Source: Streptomyces dioscori (GTDB lineage Bacteria; Actinomycetota; Actinomycetes; Streptomycetales; Streptomycetaceae). From it: a DNA stretch of 64,000 bases. This document shows, in pieces, positions 50,533 to 59,239 of the stretch. A program made the position numbers and the translations under genes. The stretch spans positions 1 through 64,000 of the forward strand of contig NZ_KZ679050.1 in NCBI RefSeq assembly GCF_003024195.1. Reading direction: 5' to 3'. Each line of letters starts with the position of its first letter. Positions within the stretch are counted from its first letter, which is position 1. The notes below the pieces were generated by a model. That model made no database searches. It saw only the letters and a list, made by a program, of their open reading frames with translations, and was not told where the DNA came from.

Positions 50533-51315
50533 TCAGCGCAGCAGCAGTTGCAGGCCGCCCAGAATCGTCGCTCCGATCACCAGGCGTTCGAACAGGCGCT
50601 GGTTGATGCGGTCCACCGCCCACTTGCCGATCAGGGCACCCGGGAGGACGAACGCCACGAGCGCCGCGTCCAGGAGCAGGCTGTGGCCGTCGATCAGGCC
50701 GAGGCCGACGCTGAAGGGGACCTTGGAGACGTTGACGATCAGGAAGAAGAAGGCCGAGGTGCCCAGGAAGCCGAGCTTGCGGAAGCCCGCGGAGAGGAGA
50801 TACATCGACATCACCGGGCCGCCCGCGTTGGCGACCATCGTGGTGAAGCCGCCCATCACCCCGTAGGAGCGGGCCTTCATCCGGCCGGTCCGCGTGGCCA
50901 CCGAGTCGGGCTCCTCGTCCGTTTCCGTGGTCTCGGCCTTCCGGCGGCGCCACACGGTGACGCCGGCCATGAACAGCAGGATCGCGCCGATCGACGTACG
51001 GACCATCGCGTCGTCGGCCCACACCAGGAACACCGTGCCGACGACCACGCCCGCGGCGACCGCCGGGAACAGTTTCCACAGCGTCGGCCAGTGCGCGTGC
51101 CGCCGGTAGGTGAGTACGGCGAGCACGTCCCCGACGATCAGGATGGGCAGCAGCACCCCCGTGGACGCCCTGGCCGGCAGGACCGCCGCGAAGATGGCGA
51201 GGCTGACGGTGTTGGCCCCGCTCACGGCCGTCTTGGAGAAGCCGACGAGCAGAGCCGCGCCGGCCAGGGCGGCGAACTCCCAGGGAGTGATGTTCCAGAG
51301 CGTCATCGTGTTCAT
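50533..51315 (-). CDS. TauE/SafE family membrane permease (sulfite exporter family)
   Basis: A 260-aa integral membrane protein with seven or eight hydrophobic helices in two homologous halves. A GFSKTAVSGANTVSLAI stretch follows the first helix and its counterpart GGFTTMVANAGGPVMSMYLL opens the second half; both are typical of the TauE/SafE family. The cytoplasmic loop (RRRKAETTETDEEPDS) is charged. Family members move sulfite, sulfoacetate or other organic anions; the substrate here is not deducible. ATGs at 51315 and 51306 are both possible. No sulfur-metabolism neighbours are visible. Confidence 0.88.
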   Translation of the reverse strand: MNTMTLWNITPWEFAALAGAALLVGFSKTAVSGANTVSLAIFAAVLPARASTGVLLPILIVGDVLAVLTYRRHAHWPTLWKLFPAVAAGVVVGTVFLVWADDAMVRTSIGAILLFMAGVTVWRRRKAETTETDEEPDSVATRTGRMKARSYGVMGGFTTMVANAGGPVMSMYLLSAGFRKLGFLGTSAFFFLIVNVSKVPFSVGLGLIDGHSLLLDAALVAFVLPGALIGKWAVDRINQRLFERLVIGATILGGLQLLLR

Positions 51316-51509
51316 GCGGGAACCGATGCTATGCCCACCTATCCGGCCCTGTCAGGGGCGTCTCGACAGGTGACCCCGACAGGTGTCCCCTGCCGCCGCC
51401 ACCGGCCGCGCGCTCTGGACCGCCTCCTCGCCCCCTGGAAAGATCGCCCCCGATCATCCCGTCCGTCCCTGATCGTCCCCGTACCTTCGCCGCCGTCGAT
51501 GGAGGACCC

Positions 51510-52316
51510 ATGGCCGACTCCCGCGAACACACCCTCACGGGCACCCGGAGCAGCATCACGGCACGCGAGTGGCCACGGGAACGGCCGCGGTACGTGGCGC
51601 TGCTGATCCATGGGTACGGCGAGCACATCGGCCGATACGAGTACGTCGCCGACGTGCTGCACGGGCATGGCGCCGCGGTGTTCGGCCCCGACCACCTGGG
51701 GCACGGGAAGTCCGGCGGCGAGCGCGTGCTGATCGAGGACTTCGAGGACGTGGTGGGCGACGTCCACGCCGTGGAGCTGCTGGCCCGGGACACGTACCCG
51801 GATGTGCCGGTCGTCCTCATCGGCCACTCGATGGGCGGCCTCGTCGCGGCGCGGTACGCCCAGCGGTACGGGGACGGGCTGGCCGCGCTCGTCCTGTCCG
51901 GGCCGGTCATCGGGAGCTGGGGGCCGCTCCATCAGCTGCTCGCGCTCGATCCGCTGCCCGAGGTCCCCATCGACCCGACGGCGCTCTCGCGCGATCCGGC
52001 GGTCGGACGGGCGTACGCGGCGGACCCCCTGGTCTGGCACGGGCCGTTCAAGCGGCCCACGCTGGAGGCCTTCGTCCGCACCCTGGACACCATTTCCAAG
52101 AGCGGTGACGTGGGGGCTCTCCCACTGCTGTGGCTGCACGGGGACGACGACCGGATCGTACCCCTGGCCGCCAGCCGGGCCGGCATCGAGGAGCTGCGCG
52201 GCAGCGAGTGGGACGAGCGCGTGTACCCGGGCGCCCAGCACGAGGTGTTCAACGAGACGGTCAAGGACACGGTCCTGGCCGATGTCACCCGTTTCGTGGA
52301 CGACGTGCTCGCGTGA
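51510..52316 (+). CDS. Monoacylglycerol-lipase-like alpha/beta hydrolase
   Basis: A 268-aa serine hydrolase with the ATG at 51510 preceded by GGAGG. Motifs are the oxyanion HGYGEH, DHLGHGKSGG, the nucleophile elbow GHSMGG (Ser about residue 111), the acid in HGDDDRIVPL and the histidine in GAQHEVFNE. This order and the HGYGEH/GHGxS pattern are typical of lysophospholipase and monoacylglycerol lipase relatives. There is no signal peptide, so it is probably intracellular. It may share a transcript with the DUF3140 gene 91 nt downstream. Confidence 0.9.
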   Translation: MADSREHTLTGTRSSITAREWPRERPRYVALLIHGYGEHIGRYEYVADVLHGHGAAVFGPDHLGHGKSGGERVLIEDFEDVVGDVHAVELLARDTYPDVPVVLIGHSMGGLVAARYAQRYGDGLAALVLSGPVIGSWGPLHQLLALDPLPEVPIDPTALSRDPAVGRAYAADPLVWHGPFKRPTLEAFVRTLDTISKSGDVGALPLLWLHGDDDRIVPLAASRAGIEELRGSEWDERVYPGAQHEVFNETVKDTVLADVTRFVDDVLA

Positions 52317-52407
52317 AATCCCTCCCGCCGGGCAGGCAGGCAACACACGAAGAGCCTACGAACGAGAAGCCTCCGACAGAGAAGCCTCCGAACGAAAGGG
52401 ACACCCG

Positions 52408-52758
52408 ATGGCCGACGCCCTCGAACTCGACGCGCTGTGGGCCGAGTTCCACCGCGTGGTGAACATGACCTCACAGGAGCTGGCCGCCTGGCTGCGGGTG
52501 AACGACGCGTCCGAGGAGTCCGTGGCGCCACCCGAGCACGCGGGTGCGCCGACCGGTGAGCATGTGCTGGCCATCCTGCAGAAACGGCGCATCGATCTCA
52601 CCGAGGACGACCTCGACGTGATGTACGAGGTCGTGGACACCGTCACCGCCGAGACCGGCCCGGAGCGCGGGTCGGGGCAGGCGTCCGAGGCAGAGGAGAC
52701 CCGTCGCCGCCATCGGCTGATGACCCTGGGCCACGACCCGCACCGCCCACAGCTGTGA
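52408..52758 (+). CDS. DUF3140 family protein
   Basis: A 116-aa acidic protein starting at the ATG at 52408 (AAAGGGA upstream). The conserved pattern LWAEFHRVVNMTSQEL, AWL, GEHVLAILQKRRIDLTEDD and a C-terminal RRHRLMTLGHDP matches actinobacterial DUF3140 proteins. The repeated lysine/aspartate-rich helix and small size suggest a nucleic-acid or protein-binding role, but none is established to my knowledge. Confidence 0.82.
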   Translation: MADALELDALWAEFHRVVNMTSQELAAWLRVNDASEESVAPPEHAGAPTGEHVLAILQKRRIDLTEDDLDVMYEVVDTVTAETGPERGSGQASEAEETRRRHRLMTLGHDPHRPQL

Positions 52759-52801
52759 GCGGTGCGGCCGGCGCGTTCCGTCAGCGCGGGAATAGCACGC
52801 T

Positions 52802-52884
52802 TCAGCGCAAGCTCCACCCGCCCCAGCGCAAGCTCCACCCGCCTCAGCGCAGGATCCACCGCTTCAGCGCAGGGTCCATCCCCC
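52802..52884. repeat. Four 20-21-bp tandem units that include the 3' end of the SDR gene
   Basis: Units at 52802-52822, 52823-52843, 52844-52863 and 52864-52884 share (T/C)CAGCGCA(A/G)G(C/A/G)TCCA. The last unit encodes the final Trp-Thr-Leu-Arg and stop of the SDR. Three of the four carry the TGA, so stop codons are repeated downstream of the gene end. Confidence 0.85.
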
Positions 52885-53553
52885 GTCCACCGCGAGGTCT
52901 ACGCCGTTGACCGCCGTGTTGCGGAGCAGGAAGTCCACCGCGTCCACGACGTCCCGCATGCGTGCGAGCCGGCCCGTGGGCGTCTGCGCGCGGTAGTCCT
53001 CCAGCACCCCGGCCGGTTTGTCCGCCCAGAACGGGCTGTCGCCGACGATCCCCGGGTGGACGGCGTTGACGCGGATCGGGGCGAGTTCCAGGGCGAGTGT
53101 GCGCACGAGGCCGGTGACGCCCGCGTTCACCGTCGCGACCGTCGTGGCGCCGGGGTAGGGCCGTTCCTTGGCCTGCCCGCCGAAGACCACGACGGCGCTC
53201 CCCTCGGTCATGCGCGGCAGCAGCGTGTGGACGACCTCGGTGTAGCCGACGAGTTTGAGGGTCACGAGGTGCAGCGCGGCCTCGACGTCGTACTCGGTGA
53301 CGGTGTTCCGGTCGCGCGAGATACCGGCGAGCACCAGATGGTCGACGTGCTCGACCCCGGCCAGCGCGGACGCGATCTCCTGCGGCCTGGCGAGGTCCAG
53401 GGCGAGCCCGTGCGCGCCGATCTCCTTGGCCCGCGTGTCGGCCCGGTGGGGGTCGCGTCCGGTGAGGACGACGACGTCACCGCGTTCCGCGCGGGCGCGG
53501 GCGATCGCGAGACCGATACCGGCCGTGCCCCCGACGACGACAACAGCACTCAC
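52864..53553 (-). CDS. Short-chain dehydrogenase/reductase-fold protein with altered catalytic motif
   Basis: About 229 aa from the GTG at 53553 (reads VSAVVVVGGTAGIG), with GGAGGCGGAG upstream. The GTG overlaps the bicupin TGA (GTGA), so the genes are coupled. The Rossmann motif GGTAGIG and the C-terminal RVNAVHPG and DGGWTLR endings are SDR-like. In the segment that should read Tyr-x-x-x-Lys the sequence is VATVNAGVTGL, so Val and Asn replace the catalytic Tyr and Lys by eye alignment. It may be a non-oxidoreductase, use another mechanism, or act as a binding subunit. Last gene of the operon. Confidence 0.85.
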   Translation of the reverse strand: MSAVVVVGGTAGIGLAIARARAERGDVVVLTGRDPHRADTRAKEIGAHGLALDLARPQEIASALAGVEHVDHLVLAGISRDRNTVTEYDVEAALHLVTLKLVGYTEVVHTLLPRMTEGSAVVVFGGQAKERPYPGATTVATVNAGVTGLVRTLALELAPIRVNAVHPGIVGDSPFWADKPAGVLEDYRAQTPTGRLARMRDVVDAVDFLLRNTAVNGVDLAVDGGWTLR

Positions 53554-54491
53554 GACTCCGCCTCCCTCGTCTCCGGCACCCCCAGTACCTCCGGTACACC
53601 CAGTACGCCCAGTACATCCCGCAGGTGGTCCCAGTCGCGCGCGAACCGGTAGGAGTGGCGTGACGGCGGCTGCGGTGCCTGTGTCTCCAGCCAGCGCACC
53701 GGCCCCGTACCGGCGTTGCTGAAGCCGTGGACGCAACCGGCGCCCGCCCAGGCGGCGTCGCCCACTCCCAGCCGGTAGCGCTCCCCGTCGAAGGTGGCGT
53801 CCACGGCTCCCTCGACGATCAAGTACGTCTCCTCGAAGGGATGGTCGTGCGCGCCCGCGACGCCGTCGGCCGCGTACTGGACCATGAACATCGTCGAGGC
53901 GACCGCGCCCAGGTCCGCGTCCACCATCATCTTCACGGTGATCCCGCTGTAGACGAGCAGCGCGGTACGCATGCTCGCCGACACCGACAGGAGGTCCTGG
54001 GACTGTTTTCCCGGGTCCATCTGCACGGACTCGAAGTGGCCGAAGGAGCGGGTGCGCGGATCGCGTACGTCGATCCGGACCGGCTCACGGACGGGCAGGT
54101 CGGGCACCGCCTGGGTGTCGTGTCCGTAGCGTGCCCTCGGTACCGGCGCGAGCATGTCCGCCCAGCGCGCGACGGTGTCCCCGCCGCCGCGCCAGGCGTG
54201 CGGGACGCCGGTCGGCAGCAGCCCGTAGTCACCTTCTTCGAGGAGGTACGAGCCCTCGGGCGTATCAAGGACCACGGTCCCCGAGAGCAGGTGGAAGGAC
54301 TCCTCGTACGAGTGGACGTGGGCCCCGGCCGTCCCGTGCGGGGTCAGTTCACACACTCCGAAGCCCGTGTGTACGGAGCCGTCCTCCTCCCCCACCATCG
54401 ACCACCGCGTGAACCCCCGGCTGGGGTAGGGCAGTTGAGTCGGGACGGCGAATGCGGCGTCCGCCGCCCGACGGACCACGTGGTGTGTCAT
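53550..54491 (-). CDS. Bicupin protein (ureidoglycine-aminohydrolase-like fold)
   Basis: A 313-aa protein with two cupin barrels. The first has AHVHSYEESFHLLSG with GDYGLLPTGVPH, and the second AGAHDHPFEETYLIVEG with a Gly-Asp-rich return strand and GCVHGFSN. Each supplies the expected His/Glu metal-binding set. The layout resembles (S)-ureidoglycine aminohydrolase-like bicupins, but that is only a structural hint. The ATG overlaps the amidohydrolase TGA (ATGA), and its own stop overlaps the SDR start (GTGA), so it sits in a tightly coupled operon. The C-terminal tail has a short LGVPEVLGVPE repeat. Confidence 0.85.
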   Translation of the reverse strand: MTHHVVRRAADAAFAVPTQLPYPSRGFTRWSMVGEEDGSVHTGFGVCELTPHGTAGAHVHSYEESFHLLSGTVVLDTPEGSYLLEEGDYGLLPTGVPHAWRGGGDTVARWADMLAPVPRARYGHDTQAVPDLPVREPVRIDVRDPRTRSFGHFESVQMDPGKQSQDLLSVSASMRTALLVYSGITVKMMVDADLGAVASTMFMVQYAADGVAGAHDHPFEETYLIVEGAVDATFDGERYRLGVGDAAWAGAGCVHGFSNAGTGPVRWLETQAPQPPSRHSYRFARDWDHLRDVLGVLGVPEVLGVPETREAES

Positions 54492-55849
54492 GCCTGCTGC
54501 CGCTTCCCACGTGCCTCGGCCGCCGCGGCGAGGCGGTCGCGGGACTCCTCGACCAGGCGCCGTGCCCGCCCGACATCGGCGAGGAGTTTGCCGTCGCGCT
54601 TGTGGACGACGCCGTCGACGATGACGGTCTCGACGTTGGAGACGTCCGCGCTCAGCGTGACGGCGGCCACCGGGTCGATGAGCGGCGCGACGTTGAGCGC
54701 CGTCGCGTCGATCGCCACGACGTCGGCGCGCTTGCCCGGGGTCAGCGAACCGGTCCGGTCTTCGAGTCCGGCGACGTGCGCGCCGTTGACGGTCGCGATC
54801 TCCAGCATCTGACGTGCCGTCAACATGGTGTCGGGGATGGGGCTGTCGGCCTGCCAGCACGCGGCGTTCACGCGGGCCCGCTCGGCGCCGAAGGCCGCAC
54901 GGATCTGGGTGAACATGTCGCCGGGCACGGTGGTGACGACGTCGATGGACAGGGAGGGCCGCAGACCGTACTCGATCGCCTTCATCACGGGCGGCCAGCC
55001 GTGCCCCATCTGTGTCTCGACCTGCGGGGCCACGGAGACGGTGCCGCCGCTGTCGGCGACCATCCGCCATTCCTCCTCGCTGAAGTAGCAGCAGTGGACG
55101 TAGGTGGTGTCGGGGCCCAGGAGACCGAGTCCGTGGAGCTGCTTGACCATGCCGAAGCGGCCCGCGAGCCGTCCCATGCCGGCGTGCACGGTGAGGGGGA
55201 TGCCCAGTTCTCGGGCGAGGCGCCATTCGGCCTCGACGACGTCGTTGATGCAGAAGCCGGGGCCGCGGGTGGCGAGGCCCATCGTCAACAGGCCCTCGTC
55301 GGAGGAGAAATGGCGTTCGCGCACCCTCCGTACGTCGTCGCCGGGTATCGCGATCTTGCTCTCGTACCAGTAGTCGGCGAGCGAGGTGTTGGCGCTGCCG
55401 TACGCGTACTGGGCGCGGATGCCGGTCTCGGTGAGGGCCTGGACCGCCGCGTCGGGGTGTTCGGGTGTGTTGTTGATGTGGGACCAGTCGACGAGGGTGG
55501 TGATGCCGGCGTTCAGACACTCCAGCGAGCCCGCCAGGTTGCCCGCGTACACGTCCTCGGGGCCGTAGACGGGCGCGTAGGTGTCCAGGACCTCGACGAA
55601 GTAGTCGTCGAGGGTGGCGTCCGGCGCACAGCCGCGGATGGGGGCTTCCCAGGTGTGCCGGTGGGTGTCGACGAAGCCGGGCAGGACGATGCGGCCCGTC
55701 ATGTCGAGCACTTCGGCGTCCGCGTCGATGCCGGGTGCGACCGCGGCGATCCTGCCGTCCTCGATCAGGACGTCACCGCCGGGCAGGTCCCCGATGGCGG
55801 GGTCCATCGAGAGTACGTGGCCCGAGCGCAGCAGCATTCGGTTGGTCAT
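54488..55849 (-). CDS. Amidohydrolase (SsnA/AtzB-like cyclic-amidine or chlorohydrolase family)
   Basis: A 453-aa metal-dependent hydrolase. It has the DTHRHTWE motif (His63, His65), then TVHAGMG, YVHCCYF and LSIDVVT for the remaining metal ligands, on a TIM barrel flanked by the N- and C-terminal beta-sandwich (GHVLSMD and PGKRADVVAIDATALNV). The family deaminates or dechlorinates cyclic amidines such as 8-oxoguanine, guanine, cytosine and triazines; the substrate here is unknown. It lies 30 nt after E1 beta and overlaps the bicupin start by 4 nt. It has no signal peptide. Confidence 0.88.
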   Translation of the reverse strand: MTNRMLLRSGHVLSMDPAIGDLPGGDVLIEDGRIAAVAPGIDADAEVLDMTGRIVLPGFVDTHRHTWEAPIRGCAPDATLDDYFVEVLDTYAPVYGPEDVYAGNLAGSLECLNAGITTLVDWSHINNTPEHPDAAVQALTETGIRAQYAYGSANTSLADYWYESKIAIPGDDVRRVRERHFSSDEGLLTMGLATRGPGFCINDVVEAEWRLARELGIPLTVHAGMGRLAGRFGMVKQLHGLGLLGPDTTYVHCCYFSEEEWRMVADSGGTVSVAPQVETQMGHGWPPVMKAIEYGLRPSLSIDVVTTVPGDMFTQIRAAFGAERARVNAACWQADSPIPDTMLTARQMLEIATVNGAHVAGLEDRTGSLTPGKRADVVAIDATALNVAPLIDPVAAVTLSADVSNVETVIVDGVVHKRDGKLLADVGRARRLVEESRDRLAAAAEARGKRQQA

Positions 55850-55879
55850 GGCCCAACTCGCCTCTCTCTATTGCCTGCT

Positions 55880-56860
55880 TCAGTACGTGGTGAGGTCGCG
55901 GACCGTCGCCACGACCTTGTCGACGGTCGGGATGACCTCCGCTTCGAGCACGTCCGCGAACGGCAGCGGCACGCATGCGGCGGCGACCCTGCGGACGGGT
56001 GCGTCGAGGAGGCCGAAGCCCTCGTCCGCGACGATCGACACGAGCGTGCCGCCCCAGCCGCCCTGGTAGGGGTTCTCCTCGACGGTCACGAGCCGTGAGG
56101 TCTTCGCGAGGGAGCCGAGCACGGTCATCGCGTCGAGCGGTACGAGGCAGCGCAGGTCGATGACTTCGGCGTCGATGCCCTCCTCGGCCAGCCGCTCGGC
56201 GGCGGTGAGGGCCAGGGGCACCATCGAGGCGAGGGCCACGAGTGTGACGTCGTCGCCCTCGCGCAGGACGGCCGCCTGTCCCAGTTCGACGACGTGGTCC
56301 GGCGGCGCGGGCGGCCCCTTGGTGGCGAGGAGTCCCTTGTGCTCGAAGAAGACCACGGGGTCGTCGCTGCGGACGGCGGCGGCCATCAGGCCGATCACGT
56401 CGGCGGGCGTCGCCGGGGCCGCGATCTTCAGTCCGGGGACGGTCAGTGCCCAGTTCTCGGTGGCCTGGGAGTGCTGTGCGCCGAAGCCGAGGCCGCCGCC
56501 GTTGGCCGTGCGCACCACCAGCGGCACGGTCACCTGACCACCCGTCATGTAGCGGACTTTGGGGATCTCGTTGGCGAGGTAGTCCCAGCAGCAGGCGAGG
56601 AAGTCCGAGAACATGATCTCCGCGACGGGTCGCATGCCGGTCATCGCGGCGCCCATCGCCGCCCCGACGATGGCCTGTTCGGAGATGGGTGTGTCCCACA
56701 CCCGCCCGGAGCCGAACTCCTCGTGCAGTCCGGCCGTCGTCTTGAACACCCCGCCCGCCGCGCCGATGTCCTCCCCCAGGCACACCACCGCCGGATCGCG
56801 CCGCATCTCCCGCGCGATGCCCTCGGCGACGGCCTGCCGGTAGGTGATCACGTCCGCCAT
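55880..56860 (-). CDS. 2-oxoacid (acetoin-type) dehydrogenase E1 component, beta subunit
   Basis: A 326-aa transketolase-like beta subunit. Family landmarks are VCLGEDIGAAGGVF, RVWDTPISEQAIVGAAMG, NGGGLGFGAQHSQ and VTVEENPYQGGWGG. It pairs with the alpha subunit directly upstream, whose 3' end overlaps this ORF by 13 nt. E1 alpha/beta heterotetramers decarboxylate a 2-oxoacid or acetoin using thiamine diphosphate. The best family resemblance is to acetoin/branched TPP-dependent E1 (AcoB-like) rather than to a core PDH. No E2 or E3 gene is in the window. Confidence 0.88.
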   Translation of the reverse strand: MADVITYRQAVAEGIAREMRRDPAVVCLGEDIGAAGGVFKTTAGLHEEFGSGRVWDTPISEQAIVGAAMGAAMTGMRPVAEIMFSDFLACCWDYLANEIPKVRYMTGGQVTVPLVVRTANGGGLGFGAQHSQATENWALTVPGLKIAAPATPADVIGLMAAAVRSDDPVVFFEHKGLLATKGPPAPPDHVVELGQAAVLREGDDVTLVALASMVPLALTAAERLAEEGIDAEVIDLRCLVPLDAMTVLGSLAKTSRLVTVEENPYQGGWGGTLVSIVADEGFGLLDAPVRRVAAACVPLPFADVLEAEVIPTVDKVVATVRDLTTY

Positions 56861-57855
56861 CGCGCGCCTCCGTCGGCCCATACGTCGGTCAGCGCCTCCC
56901 GGGGATCGGGCGCGGGCGCGTTCTTCGCCGCCTCGACCGCCGCCTGTACGACGGCTGCTGCGCGCTCGTCGGCTTCGGCGACCCGCTCGGCCGGCACCCC
57001 GAGTTCGGCGAGCCTGCCGCGGGCCACGTCGAGCGGGTCGTGCTTGAGCCAGCGCTCCACCTCCTCGGCCGGGCGGTAGGTGGCGGGGTCCGCGCGGCTG
57101 TGGCCGTAGTGCCGGTAGGTCTGCGCCTCCAGGAGGCCGGGCCCGTCCCCCGCCCGGGCCCGGCCCGCCAGCCGGGCCACCGCCTCCCGTACGGCGACCA
57201 CGTCGTTGCCGTCGACGATCTCTCCGGGGATGCCGTAGGCGGGCGCCCGGTCGGCCGCGGGGTGGGCCACGGCGGTCACGTCGGCGATCGGGGTGTACTC
57301 CATGTAGAGGTTGTTCTCGCAGACGAACAGCACGGGCAGCTTCCATACGGCGGCCAGGTTGAGGGCCTCGTGGAAGGCGCCGATGTTGGTGGCCCCGTCG
57401 CCGAAGAAGGCCACGGCGATCTGCCCGGTCCCTCTCAGCCGGGCCGACCAGGCGGCGCCGACGGCCATGGGGAGGTGGGCGCCGACGATCGCGTACGAGC
57501 CGAGCATGTGGCCCGACGCCTTGGTGAGGTGCATCGAGCCGCCCTTGGCCCCGCACAGGCCGCTCGCGCGGCTCATCAGTTCGGCGAGGCATTCCTCGGG
57601 GGTCGCGCCGCGGGCCAGGGCGTGGTGGTGGCCGCGGTAGGTGGCGAACACGTAGTCGTCGTCGCGCAGGGCGGCGCTCGCGCCGACCGCGACGGCCTCG
57701 TGTCCGGCGGCGAGGTGGGTGGTGCCTTTCACGAGGCCGGACAGGAACAGGTCGTGGGCGGCCTTCTCCGTGCGCCGGATGACGGCCATCTCCTCGTAGA
57801 GGGCGAGGAGTTCGGCGGTGTCCGGGCCGTCCGCGGTCCGTGGGGCGGTGGTCAT
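56848..57855 (-). CDS. 2-oxoacid (acetoin-type) dehydrogenase E1 component, alpha subunit
   Basis: A 335-aa protein from the ATG at 57855, which overlaps the M24 gene stop (ATGA). The thiamine-diphosphate motif GDGATN (152-157) with Asn181-Asn182, preceded by LCGAKGGSMHL and followed by YMEYTPIADVTA, matches TPP-dependent E1 alpha of the acetoin dehydrogenase (AcoA-like) type. The histidine-rich YRGHHHALARG stretch is in the usual place. It works with the downstream beta subunit. Its place after an M24 hydrolase and before an amidohydrolase suggests it acts on a 2-oxoacid arising from their substrate, but this is inference. Confidence 0.88.
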   Translation of the reverse strand: MTTAPRTADGPDTAELLALYEEMAVIRRTEKAAHDLFLSGLVKGTTHLAAGHEAVAVGASAALRDDDYVFATYRGHHHALARGATPEECLAELMSRASGLCGAKGGSMHLTKASGHMLGSYAIVGAHLPMAVGAAWSARLRGTGQIAVAFFGDGATNIGAFHEALNLAAVWKLPVLFVCENNLYMEYTPIADVTAVAHPAADRAPAYGIPGEIVDGNDVVAVREAVARLAGRARAGDGPGLLEAQTYRHYGHSRADPATYRPAEEVERWLKHDPLDVARGRLAELGVPAERVAEADERAAAVVQAAVEAAKNAPAPDPREALTDVWADGGARWRT

Positions 57856-59192
57856 CGTCCGCCCCTGCCCTCGCGGGTGTTCAGATGGGACTGGGACTCG
57901 CGGCGGGTGTTCAGCTCGCCGCCGACGGTCCAGTACTTGCGGCCCGCGACGAGAAGTTCCTCCGCCGGGAACTTGGTGATCACCTCGCACCCGTCGGCGG
58001 TGACGACGACCTCTTCCTCGATCCGGGCCGCCGACCAGCCGTCCGCCGCCGGCCAGTACGTCTCCAGCGCGAACACCATGCCCTCTTCGAGGACTTCGGG
58101 GTGGTCGAGCGAGACCAGGCGGCTGAAGACGGGCTTCTCCCAGATGGACAGGCCCACCCCGTGCCCGTACTGCAGGGCGAACGCCGCGGTCTCGTCGGGG
58201 AAGCCGAACTCCTCGGCCCGCGGCCAGACTTCGACGATGTCGGCGGTCGTGGCACCGGGGCGGACCAGCGCGATCGCCTCGTCCATGTAGGCACGGCAGC
58301 GGACGTACGCGTCGCGTTGTGCGGGTGAGGCGCTGCCGACGGCGAACGTGCGGTAGTAGCAGGTGCGGTAGCCGAGGTGGCTGTGCAGGATGTCGAAGAA
58401 GGCGGGGTCGCCGGGGCGGATCAGCCGGTCGCTGTAGACGTGCGGATGCGGTGAACAGCGTTCACCGGAGATCGCGTTGACTCCTTCGACGTATTCGCTG
58501 CCCAGGTCGTACAGGACCTTGCTGACCAGTCCGACGCACTCGTTCTCGCGCACGCCCGGCCGTAGGTGGCCGTACAGCTCCTCGTAGGCGGCGTCGACCA
58601 TCGAGCAGGCCTGGGTGAGCAGGGAGATCTCGTCGGGTGTCTTGACCCTGCGGGCCTCCAGGAAGACCTGCTGGCCGTCGACGACGTCGATGCCCTGCTC
58701 CTTGAGGGCGTGCAGGACGGGCATCTCGGCGAGGTCGACGCCGAGCGGTTCGCCCGCGAGGCCGTGTTCGCGCAGTTCGGCGGCCACCTTCGCCGCGACG
58801 TCGGCGCCGATCCCGGCGTCCGGATGGAAGGCGCCGCGCAGGGTGGAGATGCCCGCGCGGGCGCCGGTGGGCGGGCCGCCCTCCTTGCCGTCGCCGTGGT
58901 CGAGCCACGGGTTGTACAGCTGGTGGTGGCGGGCGGCGGAGCCGAAGTCCCAGACGACCGGTTCGCCGCCGCGGACGAGGAGCGCGAAGCGGATCAGCTT
59001 GTCCATCGCCCAGGTGCCGATGTGGGTGGACGACATGTAGCGGATGTTGGCGAAGTCGAAGCTCAGCAGGGCGCCCAACTCGCTCTGGTTCAGGGCCGTG
59101 TGGAGCCTCTGAAGGCGTTCCGTGCGGAGCCGGTCGAGGTCGATGCGCTGTTCCCAGTCGACGGCGTTCGGTCCGTAGGTGCGGATTGCCAT
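57852..59192 (-). CDS. M24 family metallopeptidase-fold protein (creatinase / Xaa-Pro peptidase / DddP-like)
   Basis: A 446-aa pita-bread protein starting at the ATG at 59192 (GAGGGTGGTGG upstream). The N-terminal domain (FDFANIRYMSS, PVVWDFG) resembles creatinase, Xaa-Pro peptidase and DMSP lyase DddP. In the C-terminal catalytic domain I see Asp267, His344 (GHGVGLS), Glu377 and a Glu cluster at 392-394. The second aspartate expected about 11 residues after the first is Cys278/Tyr279 instead. It may bind metal differently or act like metal-free creatinase. First structural gene after the XRE regulator, 47 nt away, and coupled to E1 alpha. Confidence 0.85.
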   Translation of the reverse strand: MAIRTYGPNAVDWEQRIDLDRLRTERLQRLHTALNQSELGALLSFDFANIRYMSSTHIGTWAMDKLIRFALLVRGGEPVVWDFGSAARHHQLYNPWLDHGDGKEGGPPTGARAGISTLRGAFHPDAGIGADVAAKVAAELREHGLAGEPLGVDLAEMPVLHALKEQGIDVVDGQQVFLEARRVKTPDEISLLTQACSMVDAAYEELYGHLRPGVRENECVGLVSKVLYDLGSEYVEGVNAISGERCSPHPHVYSDRLIRPGDPAFFDILHSHLGYRTCYYRTFAVGSASPAQRDAYVRCRAYMDEAIALVRPGATTADIVEVWPRAEEFGFPDETAAFALQYGHGVGLSIWEKPVFSRLVSLDHPEVLEEGMVFALETYWPAADGWSAARIEEEVVVTADGCEVITKFPAEELLVAGRKYWTVGGELNTRRESQSHLNTREGRGGR

Positions 59193-59239
59193 GACGACCA
59201 CCACCCTCATCGGGAGTGAACGACCGTCCGGGGAAAGTG

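Noticed and set aside
52313..52407. Extension of the DUF3140 gene upstream to 51802
   Set aside because: The upstream part is the alpha/beta hydrolase gene in another frame; family similarity begins at 52408.
53550..55520. 656-aa version of the bicupin
   Set aside because: The N-terminal half is an out-of-frame reading of the amidohydrolase gene; the true start is the ATG at 54491 overlapping its stop.
55880..57592. Fusion of E1 beta with an upstream 240-residue extension
   Set aside because: The extension is the E1 alpha gene read in the wrong frame; the family start MADVITYRQAV at 56860 is clear.
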